Origin: Ignavibacteriales bacterium
Lineage (GTDB): Bacteria > Bacteroidota > Ignavibacteria > UBA10030
NCBI GenBank assembly: GCA_016192345.1
Contig: JACPUH010000031.1
Location: 1-55,495, forward strand
Reading direction: 5' to 3'
DNA length: 55,495 bases
A program made the position numbers and the translations under genes. The first letter of the stretch is position 1, and the number at the start of each line of letters is the position of its first letter. The notes beneath the pieces were generated by a model. That model was given only the letters and a program-made list of their open reading frames with translations, was not told the origin of the DNA and made no database searches. Positions 17,018 to 26,523 of the stretch are shown here, in pieces.

Positions 17018-19054
17018 ATGAGCACAATAGACAAGAGTCTCTCATTCGGCTCTGCACGGTTGGATAAAAAAAATGGCCGGAAGAACGGTTCTGAGAAATT
17101 GGCAAAGGACCAAGACGCTTCCGGGGCCGGATTTTTATTTGAATCGGTGTGGGACCATTCCTTGGACGGCATGCGCATCACGGATGAAGAGGGACTGATC
17201 GTCAGAGTGAACAAGGCGTATTGTCGACTTGTAGGGATGGCCGAGGAAGATTTAGTGGGACGCGCTTTCGTTGTTGTCTATGGCGAACAGGGTCTCAAGG
17301 GTGACGCACTGCAAAAATACAAGGATCGGTTTCGCAACCGTGGTATGAATCAGTTCCTTCAGCGCAGCGTCGTATTCGCCTCGGGAAAAAAAGCCTATGT
17401 TGAAACCACGAATGCCTATGTCGCTTCAGAGAATGGCATCCCGCTGTTGCTCAGCATCTTTCGTGACGTAACGGATCGGGTGCAGGCGGACCAAGCTGTT
17501 CAGCGAAGCGAAAAGCAATATCATGACCTCTTTTCCAATGCCGTGCAGGGGATCTTTCAAAGCACTCCTTCCGGAAAACTCCTCACTGCCAACGCGGCTC
17601 TTTTGAAGTTGCTCGGGTACGAATCAGTGGAAGAACTGGCCACCATCGATCTCGGATCACTCTATGTCCATCCTGAAGATCGTAAGCACCTGGCCCAAAC
17701 ATTGAACGAGAAGGGTTTCTGCTCCAACATGGAACTGCAACTCCGTCGAAAAGATGGAACGATTATCACTGTTCTGGAACATTCTCGTGCCGTGAAGGAT
17801 TGTTCCGGGGATGTGGAAGCTTTTGAGGGCATCATTGAAGATATCACGGAACGGAAGGCCCTCGAGGCGACGGTCACAGAGTATGTGGATGCGCTTAAGA
17901 CTTCCCGCGAATCCCTTCAGCAACTGAATGCACAGAAAGACAAACTGTTTTCAGTGATCTCGCACGATTTGCGCTCGCCGTTCAGCAGCATCCTGGGCTT
18001 CTGTCACATTTTGCTGTCGGAAGCAGAGGAAGTTTCACCGGAAGAGCGGAAGGAATTCCTCGGATATATCAGGGATTCTGCACAACAGCAGCTCACTTTG
18101 GTAAACAACTTGCTCGATTGGTCGCGGATGGAGTCGGGCCGGATCAGGATGGAAATGCGCGAGATCGACCTGCACTCGATCATCAAGTCCAGCGTAACGG
18201 CGCTCCTTGGACTCGCACGCCAGAAGGATGTTCTCCTCTTCTCCAATGTCCCAAAGGACACGATGGTACAGGGGGACGAACAGATGCTCGGACAGGTTTT
18301 CAATAACCTCATCGGTAATGCTCTGAAATTTACTCCCACCAAAGGGGTTATTGCCGTCGAGCTTCAAGAGGGGGAGGGGGAACAATGGCGGGTGGTGGTT
18401 AGGGATACGGGGGCTGGCATTCCGAAGAACGATCTTCAGAGGCTCTTTAAGGTAGAGGAGAAATATACGCGGCCTGGCTTAAATGGTGAACTGGGAACCG
18501 GTCTGGGTCTTCCGGTGGTGCAGGAAATCATGGAGAAACACTCCGGGACGATCGCGGTTGAAAGCGTGGTGGGGGAAGGGACGGCGTTTGTCTTGCACTT
18601 CAACAAATTCTACATCAAATCCGGGCTGAATATCATGATCGTCGATGACGAAAAAGGGGTCCGGGCCATTCATGGAAGGTATGTGCGGTCCATCATCCCT
18701 GCGGCGAACATTCTCTATGCGTCCAATGCCCGGGAAGCGATGGTGGTGGCAAAGAAGCACAAGCCCAATATGATTATTTCCGACTACGCGATGAAAGGCG
18801 GGGATGGGTACGAACTTCTCTGTTCTCTGAAGAAGGATCCCTCGACAATGGGGATCCCGGTGTTCGTCATTACGGGGGAGGATTCGCTGGCCAGCCGCGA
18901 GGCTTTAATGATGTCCGGCGCATCCGAAGTCCTGGCGAAGCCGGTGTTGTTGGATGGGTTCCGTCGGTTCCTCAGCCCATGGGTGAGTGTTGTAGGAGAT
19001 GAGATCGAAGCAAAGCCTGCACAAGAGCAACTTCAGCATCCTGTCGCGGCTTGA
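17018..19054 (+). CDS. PAS-PAS hybrid sensor histidine kinase with C-terminal receiver domain
   Basis: A soluble hybrid kinase of 678 residues with no membrane span, so it should sense a cytoplasmic signal. In order: PAS domain (about 40-155), second PAS with PAC (about 165-280), short coiled coil, HisKA with the phospho-accepting His in SHDLRSPFSS (about 315), HATPase (NLIGNALKFTP, RDTGAGIP, GTGLGLPVVQEI), then a REC domain (about 540-655) with IMIVDDE, the acceptor Asp in ISDYAMKGGDG and a Lys in VLAKPV. ATG 17018 was chosen because AAGGAGG at 17007-17013 is correctly spaced for it; an upstream ATG (17003) lies before that site. No separate output regulator is adjacent. Confidence 0.92.
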   Translation: MSTIDKSLSFGSARLDKKNGRKNGSEKLAKDQDASGAGFLFESVWDHSLDGMRITDEEGLIVRVNKAYCRLVGMAEEDLVGRAFVVVYGEQGLKGDALQKYKDRFRNRGMNQFLQRSVVFASGKKAYVETTNAYVASENGIPLLLSIFRDVTDRVQADQAVQRSEKQYHDLFSNAVQGIFQSTPSGKLLTANAALLKLLGYESVEELATIDLGSLYVHPEDRKHLAQTLNEKGFCSNMELQLRRKDGTIITVLEHSRAVKDCSGDVEAFEGIIEDITERKALEATVTEYVDALKTSRESLQQLNAQKDKLFSVISHDLRSPFSSILGFCHILLSEAEEVSPEERKEFLGYIRDSAQQQLTLVNNLLDWSRMESGRIRMEMREIDLHSIIKSSVTALLGLARQKDVLLFSNVPKDTMVQGDEQMLGQVFNNLIGNALKFTPTKGVIAVELQEGEGEQWRVVVRDTGAGIPKNDLQRLFKVEEKYTRPGLNGELGTGLGLPVVQEIMEKHSGTIAVESVVGEGTAFVLHFNKFYIKSGLNIMIVDDEKGVRAIHGRYVRSIIPAANILYASNAREAMVVAKKHKPNMIISDYAMKGGDGYELLCSLKKDPSTMGIPVFVITGEDSLASREALMMSGASEVLAKPVLLDGFRRFLSPWVSVVGDEIEAKPAQEQLQHPVAA

Positions 19055-19082
19055 TCACCCGCGGGGAGGTACGTTGGCCGGG

Positions 19083-20171
19083 TTATGAACCGGCAGAGAG
19101 GGAATCCTGCCCTGCCCCCGGCGGGGTTGTTCTGAAGGTTCGCAGCAGCGCATCCACCTGCCAGAGCAGTTTCTTTTTTTCCACTCTTGGGGCGAAGATC
19201 GATGCATCCAGCATGTAAATACGCTTTGTCCCTTCATCATACAGTGTATAGTTGATAAAGGGCCCACCTCCCGATTTATCGCTGAACCGCCAGTTTCCCC
19301 GCGTCTCGTAGGCAAACCGATCAAGGAAATTCACCTTTTCGATCGTGAGATAATAAGGAGCGATCTGCACATACGCGTTGTTATCCACGGTTTGTAGGAA
19401 CTCTCTCGTCAGGGAATCTCTGAGTCCGAGGACAAACCTGTCGGTGAGGATGGCGGGGTCTGGCGCTTCCACCCAATGCACAAAAATCCATCGCTCCATG
19501 TCGGCTGGAGTTGCCCGACGGATCCAGAAAAAACGGGACTCTGCAGAATCGATTGCTATGTAGTAATCATGCTGGATCGTCATGGTCCAATGATAGCGTT
19601 CCTCCAACCTCTTCTCGATATCCTTCTTATGATACCGGCGTTCGTCCATGAGCGCTGCCGCCTCACGCTTCATGACCATATTTTGAAAGTAATACAACAG
19701 GTCGGCGGCATGGATCTCCATGGAAGCGTTCAATGCTGAGAAATCCGTGCTTGTCAGGAACATCAGGAGCTGGTTGCGGGCATGGGAATCAAATTTTGTG
19801 AAGAAAAATTCCTTCCCCTCCTCGACCAGTGTCCGAACCTTCGGGTCGAGCGAACTCCGGACATACTCTCCGACGGCCCCTTCGCCATGGAGGGGTGCAA
19901 CAATGATGCGGTTCTTCTGCTTCTCGTATTGTCCGAACTCGCTGAAATCGACCCTTCGCAAGGTAAACCATCGCTCGGGAATCGGGGTATGAACGGTATC
20001 CTCGAACACAGTCCGTAACGTCCGCTCCAGTGCGGCCCAGGTGGTGCTATCGGCGAAAACGATAATTTCATCATCCCCACCCGTCGCCGGGAGTTTGGGT
20101 GTCTCGCAGCTCGGGAACAACAGGGAGACACACAGGGGGATCAGGAGGGCCGGGAGTCGTTTGAACTTCAT
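19083..20171 (-). CDS. DUF4837 family lipoprotein
   Basis: A predicted lipoprotein of 362 residues. It has an N-terminal signal LLIPLCVSLLFPSC ending in the lipid-attachment cysteine, followed by the DUF4837 pattern seen in Bacteroidota (IIVFADSTTWAALERTLRTV, RRVDFSEFGQYEKQKNRIIV, EERYHWTMTIQHDYYIA, WVEAPDPAILTD and TRGNWRFSDKSGGGPFINYT). Its function is unknown. It is transcribed leftward, about 60 nt after the dolichol-kinase-like gene, and ends 28 nt from the convergent hybrid kinase gene. It is likely anchored in the periplasmic or outer membrane leaflet. Confidence 0.85.
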   Translation of the reverse strand: MKFKRLPALLIPLCVSLLFPSCETPKLPATGGDDEIIVFADSTTWAALERTLRTVFEDTVHTPIPERWFTLRRVDFSEFGQYEKQKNRIIVAPLHGEGAVGEYVRSSLDPKVRTLVEEGKEFFFTKFDSHARNQLLMFLTSTDFSALNASMEIHAADLLYYFQNMVMKREAAALMDERRYHKKDIEKRLEERYHWTMTIQHDYYIAIDSAESRFFWIRRATPADMERWIFVHWVEAPDPAILTDRFVLGLRDSLTREFLQTVDNNAYVQIAPYYLTIEKVNFLDRFAYETRGNWRFSDKSGGGPFINYTLYDEGTKRIYMLDASIFAPRVEKKKLLWQVDALLRTFRTTPPGAGQDSLSAGS

Positions 20172-20231
20172 GATGCACTATCTCCGAGAATTTCAGGGAG
20201 GAGGGAGAACGGAACGGTTGTTTTCAAAAAA

Positions 20232-20945
20232 CTAAAGAACCTTGAATAAGTCAAGACCCGGGAGGAGAAAGGCATACAATCCCCACATCACACAGCCAAT
20301 GCTCAAGGGGACTGCGATATTGTCGTCGATGATCGTAGAGAGGGATTCGGTGACGGCACCAAAGGCGGCTGCGATGATGCCGATAATATACTCCGTGACC
20401 AGCCCCTCCACTTTGGGCGTCACCAGGACAACCACGACAGCGGTGAGAAAGAAACTCAGAGTTCCCTCAACGCTTTTGTGAAAGAACCTCCTCCGTCCGA
20501 AACGTCTGCCGATGAGAGCCGAAGAGGTATCGGAAATAATAAGAATGGAAAAGGCCGTGATGGTCACAAGTTTCGGAAAGATCAGGACGCACAGCACCGC
20601 TGAAAGTAGAATGTTGGTGGCGCCATTGAGCCTTTTCCTGGCATGGTCCGATTCGTGTTTCCTGAGGAGCCAACCGAACCAGCGATAGAACCAGTCGGAG
20701 ATCCCCGGGTGATAATACCGGGCGAGGTCGACGGCCAGGAATGCCATCGTCATGGGTGCCAGGAGCATCAACGCGACGTCCCTGGTGACGAACGAATAGA
20801 TGATGGGAATCGCCAGGGAGGTGATGTGGATGGCTTTGCGAACAAGCTCGTAGCGGAAATCGATCGTTGCTTTTTCTTCGAGGTACCCCGACTCAGGGTT
20901 ATTCCGGGTCGGGGTGTCGACTCCCTCATGCAGAGGGCCGTTCAT
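20232..20945 (-). CDS. Dolichol-kinase / diacylglycerol-polyprenol kinase-like membrane protein
   Basis: A 237-residue polytopic membrane protein related to the SEC59/DGK1/VTE5 CTP-dependent kinases and to the phosphatidate cytidylyltransferase fold. The N-terminal [19 protein letters not shown] and the [10 protein letters not shown] and [25 protein letters not shown] segments match that group, with [12 protein letters not shown] as the last signature. Such enzymes phosphorylate polyprenol, phytol or farnesol alcohols. The start overlaps the end of ftsH by 4 nt, so they are co-translated. This genome also carries polyprenyl-phosphate-sugar synthases (41177-41896, 53676-54476), giving a possible use for the product. 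Confidence 0.8.
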   Translation of the reverse strand: MNGPLHEGVDTPTRNNPESGYLEEKATIDFRYELVRKAIHITSLAIPIIYSFVTRDVALMLLAPMTMAFLAVDLARYYHPGISDWFYRWFGWLLRKHESDHARKRLNGATNILLSAVLCVLIFPKLVTITAFSILIISDTSSALIGRRFGRRRFFHKSVEGTLSFFLTAVVVVLVTPKVEGLVTEYIIGIIAAAFGAVTESLSTIIDDNIAVPLSIGCVMWGLYAFLLPGLDLFKVL

Positions 20946-23038
20946 GCCCCCTTCTTCGTCTTTCCGGCGTCCCCCTGATCGGACGAGGAGGCCTCTGAAG
21001 GGGCGCTCTCGGGAGATGCGGGCTGGCCGTTGTTGCGTTTCTCGGCGGGGGGAAGTTCCTCGCCACGGATGATCTTGTCGATTTCATCCGAATCGAGGAT
21101 TTCGCGCTCGAGCAAGTCGTTGGCAAGCCGGTGAAGGGTCTCGATGTCCTCCCGCAGGATTTTTTCAGATCGCTTCATCGATGTGTTGATGATTTTCTTG
21201 ACTTCTCCGTCGATGAGAATCGCGGTATGCTCGCTGAAATTGCGCGACCGCGTGATCTCCCGGCCCAGGAACAGCTCTTCTTCCTTCGCCCCGTAGGCCA
21301 GAGGACCCAACTTCTCGCTCATGCCCCATTCACACACCATCTTGCGGGCCAGCTCCGTTGCCCGTTCGATATCGTTCCCCGCGCCGGTGGTGAGTTGATT
21401 GAAAATGATCTTCTCCGCCGCGCGTCCTCCCAGGGCGTACGTGATCATGGCCTCCAGGTATTGTTTCGAGTAGGTATGCTTCTCATCGATGGGGAGATAC
21501 GTTGTCACGCCGAGTGCCCGACCCCGCGGGATGATGGTCACCTTGTGTACCGGGTCCGCATCGGGCAGATGCTTGGCAACAAGAACGTGCCCCGCCTCGT
21601 GGTATGCCGTAACCCGTTTTTCGCGGTCCGAAATAATCATTGTCCTTCGTTCCATCCCCATCATTACCTTATCCTTCGCCTCTTCGAAGTGGTTCATGGT
21701 CACGACCTTGTTGTTTTGCCTCGCCGCAAGCAGGGCCGCCTCGTTGACGAGGTTGGCAATATCGGCACCGGACAATCCCGGAGTCCCTTTCGCAAGGATC
21801 TCAAGCTGGACGTCTTCGGCGAGCGGGATGTTCTTTGTGTGGACCCGGAAAATTCCTTCCCGACCTTTGACATCGGGACGATCGACGATCACCTGCCGGT
21901 CGAAGCGACCGGGGCGCAGGAGAGCCGGATCAAGAACATCGGGCCGGTTGGTGGCGGCAATAATGATCACGCCGCTGTTTTGCTCGAAACCGTCCATCTC
22001 GACCAGGAGTTGGTTCAACGTTTGTTCGCGTTCATCGTGCCCTCCCCCCAGGCCGGCTCCACGGTGGCGACCGACGGCATCGATTTCATCGATGAAAATA
22101 ATGCACGGGGCGCTCTTCTTTCCCTGCTCAAACAGGTCCCGTACCCGGCTCGCGCCGACGCCGACGAACATCTCAACGAAATCGGCACCGCTGATGGAAA
22201 AGAAGGGGACGCCTGCTTCTCCGGCCACTGCACGGGCGAGCAACGTCTTTCCGGTGCCGGGAGGACCCAGGAGAAGAACTCCACGGGGGATTTTCCCCCC
22301 CAGTTTCTGAAACTTCGAGGGCTCCTTGAGGAACTCGATGATCTCATGGAGTTCCACCTTTGCTTCGTCCGCCCCCGCGACATCCTGGAAGGTGATCTTG
22401 GTGACCCCTTCCGTCAGGAGCTTTGCACGGCTCTTCCCGAAGGAAAACAGCCCCTTGGTTCCGCCGCCACCCATTTGCATCCTGCGGAAGATAATGAGCC
22501 AAATGGCGATGAGGAGGATCCATGGAAGCGTCGAGGTGAGCACGCTCATCCATGTGCTGTCCTCTTTCACGACGTTGAACTTGAGCCCTTTAGAGGTCCA
22601 GCCCGCGATCACTTGCTCGTCAATGTTCGAGTAGGGAAGGGTGAGGACAACGCGGGTTGCATTCGGTGCCCGTTTTCCTGCGGCAGTGACCAGGTCCATC
22701 GGGGATCCCAGTTTGCCATAGAAATCGTAATTATTGAAATTCGATTTCTTGATGAGCGCTTCAGCGATCTTGCCGTCGTTGAGAAGGGTCTGGTACGTGG
22801 TAAAGCTGATCTCGTACTCGGTCTCCTCCGTGCTCTTGAACGCGAGCATGATGAGGTAGACCGCCAGGAGAATGCCCAGCCATCCGGCAATCATCCTCCC
22901 CACTTTGTTCCAGTTAAAATCGTCGTCGCGGTATTGCTTCTGTTGCTTCTTCGGAGGCTTGGGAGGCGCTCCACCGCGCTTTTTCTGAGAACCATTCCGT
23001 TGTTTGTCATCCGACTCTTCAACCATCCACCGATCCAT
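20942..23038 (-). CDS. ftsH: ATP-dependent zinc metalloprotease FtsH
   Basis: An inner-membrane AAA protease of 698 residues. The N-terminal basic/proline stretch and first span (about 45-65) are followed by a periplasmic domain (about 70-150), a second span, then the AAA module with Walker A GPPGTGKT, Walker [12 protein letters not shown] and the [18 protein letters not shown]. The M41 zinc site HEAGH comes next. ATG 23038 was chosen over an upstream in-frame ATG at 23053, since AAGGAG (23050-23045) is spaced 6 nt from it. The C-terminus is acidic/polar. hpt lies upstream (71-nt gap) and the dolichol-kinase-like gene downstream, with a 4-nt overlap. Confidence 0.97.
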   Translation of the reverse strand: MDRWMVEESDDKQRNGSQKKRGGAPPKPPKKQQKQYRDDDFNWNKVGRMIAGWLGILLAVYLIMLAFKSTEETEYEISFTTYQTLLNDGKIAEALIKKSNFNNYDFYGKLGSPMDLVTAAGKRAPNATRVVLTLPYSNIDEQVIAGWTSKGLKFNVVKEDSTWMSVLTSTLPWILLIAIWLIIFRRMQMGGGGTKGLFSFGKSRAKLLTEGVTKITFQDVAGADEAKVELHEIIEFLKEPSKFQKLGGKIPRGVLLLGPPGTGKTLLARAVAGEAGVPFFSISGADFVEMFVGVGASRVRDLFEQGKKSAPCIIFIDEIDAVGRHRGAGLGGGHDEREQTLNQLLVEMDGFEQNSGVIIIAATNRPDVLDPALLRPGRFDRQVIVDRPDVKGREGIFRVHTKNIPLAEDVQLEILAKGTPGLSGADIANLVNEAALLAARQNNKVVTMNHFEEAKDKVMMGMERRTMIISDREKRVTAYHEAGHVLVAKHLPDADPVHKVTIIPRGRALGVTTYLPIDEKHTYSKQYLEAMITYALGGRAAEKIIFNQLTTGAGNDIERATELARKMVCEWGMSEKLGPLAYGAKEEELFLGREITRSRNFSEHTAILIDGEVKKIINTSMKRSEKILREDIETLHRLANDLLEREILDSDEIDKIIRGEELPPAEKRNNGQPASPESAPSEASSSDQGDAGKTKKGA

Positions 23039-23109
23039 ACCAAACTCCTTCATCAAATCATTCTCCAGACATCTTGAGCACCTGTTCTTGCCACGGTACG
23101 ACCTGACCC

Positions 23110-23670
23110 TTACGTCTGGGGCGGAGTATTCGCGGCAAGCCTGTAAATGGAACGTAAATTACGAACTTTTTGAGCATAGTCCAAGCCATATCCTATGACA
23201 AATTCAGGCGGGATTTCAAACCCCACGTAGTCAATCGGGAAATTGATCTTAGCTACGCTTTTTTTCAACAGAAGCGTGACAACGCTGAACGAGGCAGGGT
23301 TCTCCTTTAGAACGAGTTTCTTCATGAAGTCGATGGAAAGCCCCGAATCAATGATGTCCTCCACGACGATAATGTCCCGCCCCGTCACCTCACAGTTGAG
23401 GTCCTTGAGCAGCTTTACCTGACCGGAGGAGATTTTGGCATCCCCGTAGCTCGAGAGCTTCAGAAAATCCACCTCGCAGTCCAGTGTTATATCGCGGATC
23501 AGGTCGGAAAAGAAAATAAACGATCCGTTCAGGATGCCGATGAAAATAGGGACTTTGCCGCGGTAGTCCCTATTGATTTGCCCGGCAAGCTCCTTGATGC
23601 GCTGCTGGATCTTCTCTTCGCTCAAATAGAGCGTAAAGCGGTCATTGTTGATAACGATGTCGTCATGCAT
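23110..23670 (-). CDS. hpt: Hypoxanthine phosphoribosyltransferase
   Basis: Salvages hypoxanthine (and guanine) to the nucleotide with PRPP. The 186-residue protein shows the PRPP-binding motif [13 protein letters not shown] near residue 100, the flexible-loop region [10 protein letters not shown], and the purine-site stretch [20 protein letters not shown] near the C-terminus. It lies 17 nt after tilS and before ftsH, an order conserved across many bacteria. Confidence 0.95.
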   Translation of the reverse strand: MHDDIVINNDRFTLYLSEEKIQQRIKELAGQINRDYRGKVPIFIGILNGSFIFFSDLIRDITLDCEVDFLKLSSYGDAKISSGQVKLLKDLNCEVTGRDIIVVEDIIDSGLSIDFMKKLVLKENPASFSVVTLLLKKSVAKINFPIDYVGFEIPPEFVIGYGLDYAQKVRNLRSIYRLAANTPPQT

Positions 23671-23687
23671 ATGGTAAGACGATCTTT

Positions 23688-25082
23688 CTATGCTGGTATT
23701 GTGGGAGAATACTCCAACCGCACGATGGATTGCGTTGAAGGAGTGACTTTAAACCGGTCATCCAGCCGCCTGCCGCAGATCCATACGATGGCGTCGTCAG
23801 ATTCCAGGATGGGAATGCGTTCTTTTTCGAAACGGGGGACTTTCTCGTCGGTGAAAAAATCGCTCAGTTTTTTCCGCGTCTTCATGCCAAGGGGCATGAA
23901 CCAATCACCTCTTCTCCACGTACGGAGCCTGAGGTGGCTCCCCAGGCGCGCCGCATCGACAAGCTCGTTCCCACCTCCACCCCCCATCTCCCCGGGAAGG
24001 GGGCCTTCCGTACTTACGGCAAACCGGAACGAGGGAAAGGCATAGGAATGTCCGATCTCCACGGTCTGATCCAGCTCCACAGCGATGGGTTGGCGCATAA
24101 ACACAAGAGCATTGCGATCACGGTAAACGACGATGTCGTGCGAAAGTTGCAATGAACGCCCTGTGGGATGAGAACAGAGCCCAAGCACATGCAGGACTTT
24201 CTCCGCCTGGATCTCCACTTGAAGGGACCGGAGGAGCCGGACGATAACCTCCTCTTGAAGGAAGGTCGGTTCCGATAACAGGTTGGAGATCCGGATGCTG
24301 GTGGTGCCCGATCGGTCCTTGCTCACCAGCGAGGGCCATCGCTCCGCCACCTCCCTGGTGATCCGGTCGTCGAGTTGTCGCATCACCGTGGAGACACGAT
24401 TCAGGGACCCGACAATATCCGGGTGAATCTCCGATTGAAGGAGTGGAAGGACTGTTTTGCGAAGATAGTTTCTCTTGTAGTCCAGGGAGTCGTTGGACGA
24501 GTCGTGCCGAAACACGATCTGTTTGAATTGTGCGTACTCTTCAATGTCGCTCCGTCGCGCAAACAGGAGGGGGCGAATGATAGCGCCATCGTTCCGTTGC
24601 ACCGGGATGCCGCTGAGGCCCCGGATGCCGGTTCCGCGCAGAGCGTTCAACAGGACTGTTTCCGCGTTGTCATCGGCCTGATGTGCGGTCGCAACCACCC
24701 GGGCCCCAAGCTCCTGCCGAAGCTGTTCAAAGAACCGGTAGCGCAGTTCGCGTGCGGCTTCTTGTTTCGAGAGTTTGGAGCTGTGGGCGTATCCGGTCGT
24801 ATCGGTTCGGGTGCCGTGAAATGGAAGCGACCAGGATCGTGCAATATCCCGCACAAATTTCTCGTCCTGCATCGATTCAGCACCACGGAGTTGGTGATTG
24901 ACGTGGGCAACATGGAGAAGGAGTTCCATGCAATCCTTGAGCGAGAGAAAAAGATGAAGCAAAGCCATCGAATCCACGCCGCCGCTCACCGCAACGAGTA
25001 CCGTGTCCCCGTTGCGGACCAACGAGCCGGCTTGCACGAACTCCTCAAACCGTCGCTCCAGTGGATGGACTTTTGCATGCAT
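23688..25082 (-). CDS. tilS: tRNA(Ile)-lysidine synthetase
   Basis: Attaches lysine to C34 of tRNA-Ile with anticodon CAU, turning it into an AUA reader. The protein (464 residues) has the PP-loop motif VAVSGGVDSMALLHL near residue 30 and the N-type domain signature ATAHQADDNAETVLLNALRG near 135. A C-terminal domain (about 365-440) carries the TilS pattern LRTWRRGDWFMPLGMKTRKK and the SDFFTDEKVPRFEKERIP segment. It heads the minus-strand tilS-hpt-ftsH run. A CAU tRNA that is a plausible substrate is encoded at 45835-45908. Confidence 0.95.
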   Translation of the reverse strand: MHAKVHPLERRFEEFVQAGSLVRNGDTVLVAVSGGVDSMALLHLFLSLKDCMELLLHVAHVNHQLRGAESMQDEKFVRDIARSWSLPFHGTRTDTTGYAHSSKLSKQEAARELRYRFFEQLRQELGARVVATAHQADDNAETVLLNALRGTGIRGLSGIPVQRNDGAIIRPLLFARRSDIEEYAQFKQIVFRHDSSNDSLDYKRNYLRKTVLPLLQSEIHPDIVGSLNRVSTVMRQLDDRITREVAERWPSLVSKDRSGTTSIRISNLLSEPTFLQEEVIVRLLRSLQVEIQAEKVLHVLGLCSHPTGRSLQLSHDIVVYRDRNALVFMRQPIAVELDQTVEIGHSYAFPSFRFAVSTEGPLPGEMGGGGGNELVDAARLGSHLRLRTWRRGDWFMPLGMKTRKKLSDFFTDEKVPRFEKERIPILESDDAIVWICGRRLDDRFKVTPSTQSIVRLEYSPTIPA

Positions 25083-25180
25083 CTGTCAGTCTTTCACCAG
25101 GAATGAGAGTGAGGACAGGTGATGAGTGACCCGGACCGTCAGGAACTTCTTTGACGCCGCGCTCGTATGCCGACCCTCAC

Positions 25181-25225
25181 TATAAAAACACAACCCCAAT
25201 CCCGACAAAGTCGTGATCGGGGTTG
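25181..25225 (-). terminator. Intrinsic terminator after tRNA-Met
   Basis: Read on the minus strand, CAACCCC...GGGGTTG arms (25225-25191) form a stem of about 16 bp with two mismatches around a TTT loop. The stem is followed by a T-rich tract (25188-25181). It lies about 120 nt beyond the tRNA-Met 3' end and just before tilS, so it separates the tRNA transcript from the tilS run. Confidence 0.7.
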
Positions 25226-25342
25226 CAAACGCGCGGTCCTTCCCTGGGCATCCAGCCCCATAGGGATGAGAGGAAGGTGTCACCCGGTTCCGGAATTCTC
25301 GTCAATGAATCGCTCTTCTCGACGAATTCCCGTGGCAGTTTG

Positions 25343-25416
25343 TAGCGGGGGAGGGATTCGAACCCACGACCTGCGGATTATGATTCCGACGCTCTAACCG
25401 ACTGAGCTACCCCGCC
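25343..25416 (-). tRNA. tRNA-Met (anticodon CAU)
   Basis: Read on the minus strand, the cloverleaf is complete: acceptor GGCGGGG pairs with CCCCGCT (one G-U), followed by TA, D-arm GCTC/GAGC, anticodon loop ATCATAA with anticodon CAT at 34-36, T-loop TTCGAAT, and discriminator A. One mismatch each is visible in the anticodon stem and T-stem. The G1 start excludes initiator tRNA, which normally has C1. The overall sequence resembles elongator tRNA-Met of Bacteroidota rather than Ile2. CCA is not encoded. Confidence 0.85.
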
Positions 25417-25489
25417 CCAAGAACGATAGAGACGGCAAGGGGTGAACTTCAGGGTCATCGGAAACGCACCCGAATGCCGGGTCCCCCGC

Positions 25490-25524
25490 ATAAATAAAAA
25501 TTGACTATCGAATGCTCAATAGTC
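25490..25524 (-). terminator. Intrinsic terminator of the integrase-fold/coiled-coil unit
   Basis: On the minus strand, GACTATTGA (25524-25516), a 4-nt loop and TCGATAGTC (25511-25503) form a 9-bp stem with one G-T pair. An AATTTTTATTTATG tract (25502-25489) follows. It lies 110 nt beyond the stop of the small coiled-coil gene and before the tRNA-Met gene, so it closes the two-gene unit. Confidence 0.7.
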
Positions 25525-25634
25525 GTTAGGAGAACCACTGTATCGTGGGAAGAAGATAACCGGAAAAGTGGTAAGAATCAAGCATGGGGCATAAGGGATG
25601 TCCCCACAGGTCTGAGCTGGCTGATGGAATGCTT

Positions 25635-25829
25635 TCAGCACCCGGTCTGGCGGAACATGCGGGCCTGCTCTAGCTGCTTCTTCAGCGCCTCGTTTTCCTC
25701 CAGCAATTCCTTGTAGGCGATCGTCAGAAGGTTATTGACATCAAGGAGGCTCCTTTGCATCTGTTGCAGGTCTTCTTCCGGCAGAACGTAAGCTTCGGTT
25801 CCGCGATATTTCAGATGTTGTAGTATCAT
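25635..25829 (-). CDS. Small coiled-coil protein
   Basis: A 64-residue protein. The N-terminal part (MILQHLKYRGTEAYVLPEED) is followed by a long amphipathic helix (LQQMQRSLLDVNNLLTIAY and KELLEENEALKKQLEQARMF) with heptad-like leucines, a likely coiled coil for dimerisation. ATG 25829 is preceded by GAAGGA at a suitable distance, so it has its own ribosome site; the frame is also open further upstream into the integrase-fold gene. It follows that gene by 22 nt and is closed by a terminator. No function is recognised; it may be a partner of the upstream protein. Confidence 0.55.
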   Translation of the reverse strand: MILQHLKYRGTEAYVLPEEDLQQMQRSLLDVNNLLTIAYKELLEENEALKKQLEQARMFRQTGC

Positions 25830-25851
25830 CGGTCCTTCAACGTTGGATTTG

Positions 25852-26523
25852 TCATGATGGATGGCGTCGCATGGGCTCGAGTCCAAACTCCGAAGCATAT
25901 GGATCGAAGACATGCAGATGTCCATATCCTTCAAAAAGCTTCAGTTTTTGGATTGGGGTGATTCCTCCCAGCGATGGGAGGGAGCGATGGTTGTTGTGGA
26001 AGAAAAGAAAATTGATGAGTTCACGCATCAGGCGCTGCTCGGCCGAATAGTCAATCGAGCCTTCAAAGAACCCGCTAAATGTGAGCTTGGTGAAGATCGA
26101 GAGCAGGTCGTCATCCTGGGGATCGGGGGAGATGGAGTGCAGTATCCCCTGCCGGGCCGCGGTCGCAGTAAAAAGATGGTTTGCCTGGAGCGTTGTGGAA
26201 GTTGTGAACGGACTCTTGCCGGAGGTGCGGATTTCCAAAATTGGGAAGGGAAATTTCTGGCTGATGAAATCCAGGAAATCCACGGATGAACCGGCAGTGG
26301 AGGTGAGGTAAAGCCGCGCAACCTGGAGGTGTGTCGATACATCGATGGCGGAGAACACCACTGGATTGAATTCATTCAACCGGAACGAGAGTTCCTTGGT
26401 GTCGACAAAAACCAGTTGCCCCGGCTTGGGAGCCGCTGTTTCGATCATCATGGCAAGACTGTTCATATATCGTACCCCCACCCTGTGTAATTCCGTCCAA
26501 AGATTAGAAGTCTCCTGTATCAT
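25852..26523 (-). CDS. Integrase-fold (rve/IS481-like) protein with degenerate active site
   Basis: A 223-residue intact frame that follows the core of IS481-type DDE transposases: PGQLVFVDTKEL (first D), VFSAIDVSTHLQVARLYLTS, FLDFISQKFPFPILEIRTSG, then FLFFHNNHRSLPSLGGITPI in place of the usual YNxxRPHxxLxGxTP. The second catalytic Asp, normally in TDNG, is replaced (IRTSGKSPF). The glutamate region, normally VERxH, reads DDDLLSIFTKL. The N-terminal helix-turn-helix of active transposases is absent. It could be a decayed element, but the frame is uninterrupted for its whole length. A weak ribosome site (AAGGGA) precedes ATG 26523. The coiled-coil gene follows. Confidence 0.7.
   Translation of the reverse strand: MIQETSNLWTELHRVGVRYMNSLAMMIETAAPKPGQLVFVDTKELSFRLNEFNPVVFSAIDVSTHLQVARLYLTSTAGSSVDFLDFISQKFPFPILEIRTSGKSPFTTSTTLQANHLFTATAARQGILHSISPDPQDDDLLSIFTKLTFSGFFEGSIDYSAEQRLMRELINFLFFHNNHRSLPSLGGITPIQKLKLFEGYGHLHVFDPYASEFGLEPMRRHPS

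Noticed and set aside
21131..23077. Very long open frame on the + strand opposite ftsH (about 648 codons)
   Set aside because: It is the antisense shadow of ftsH, whose sense protein shows all AAA and zinc motifs; no ribosome site or family motif supports the other strand.
25343..26523. Mobile-element integration at the tRNA-Met gene
   Set aside because: The integrase-fold unit lies on the 5' side of the tRNA, not the 3' end used by tyrosine integrases, and no duplicated tRNA end was found beside it. The protein is a DDE-fold, not a site-specific integrase.
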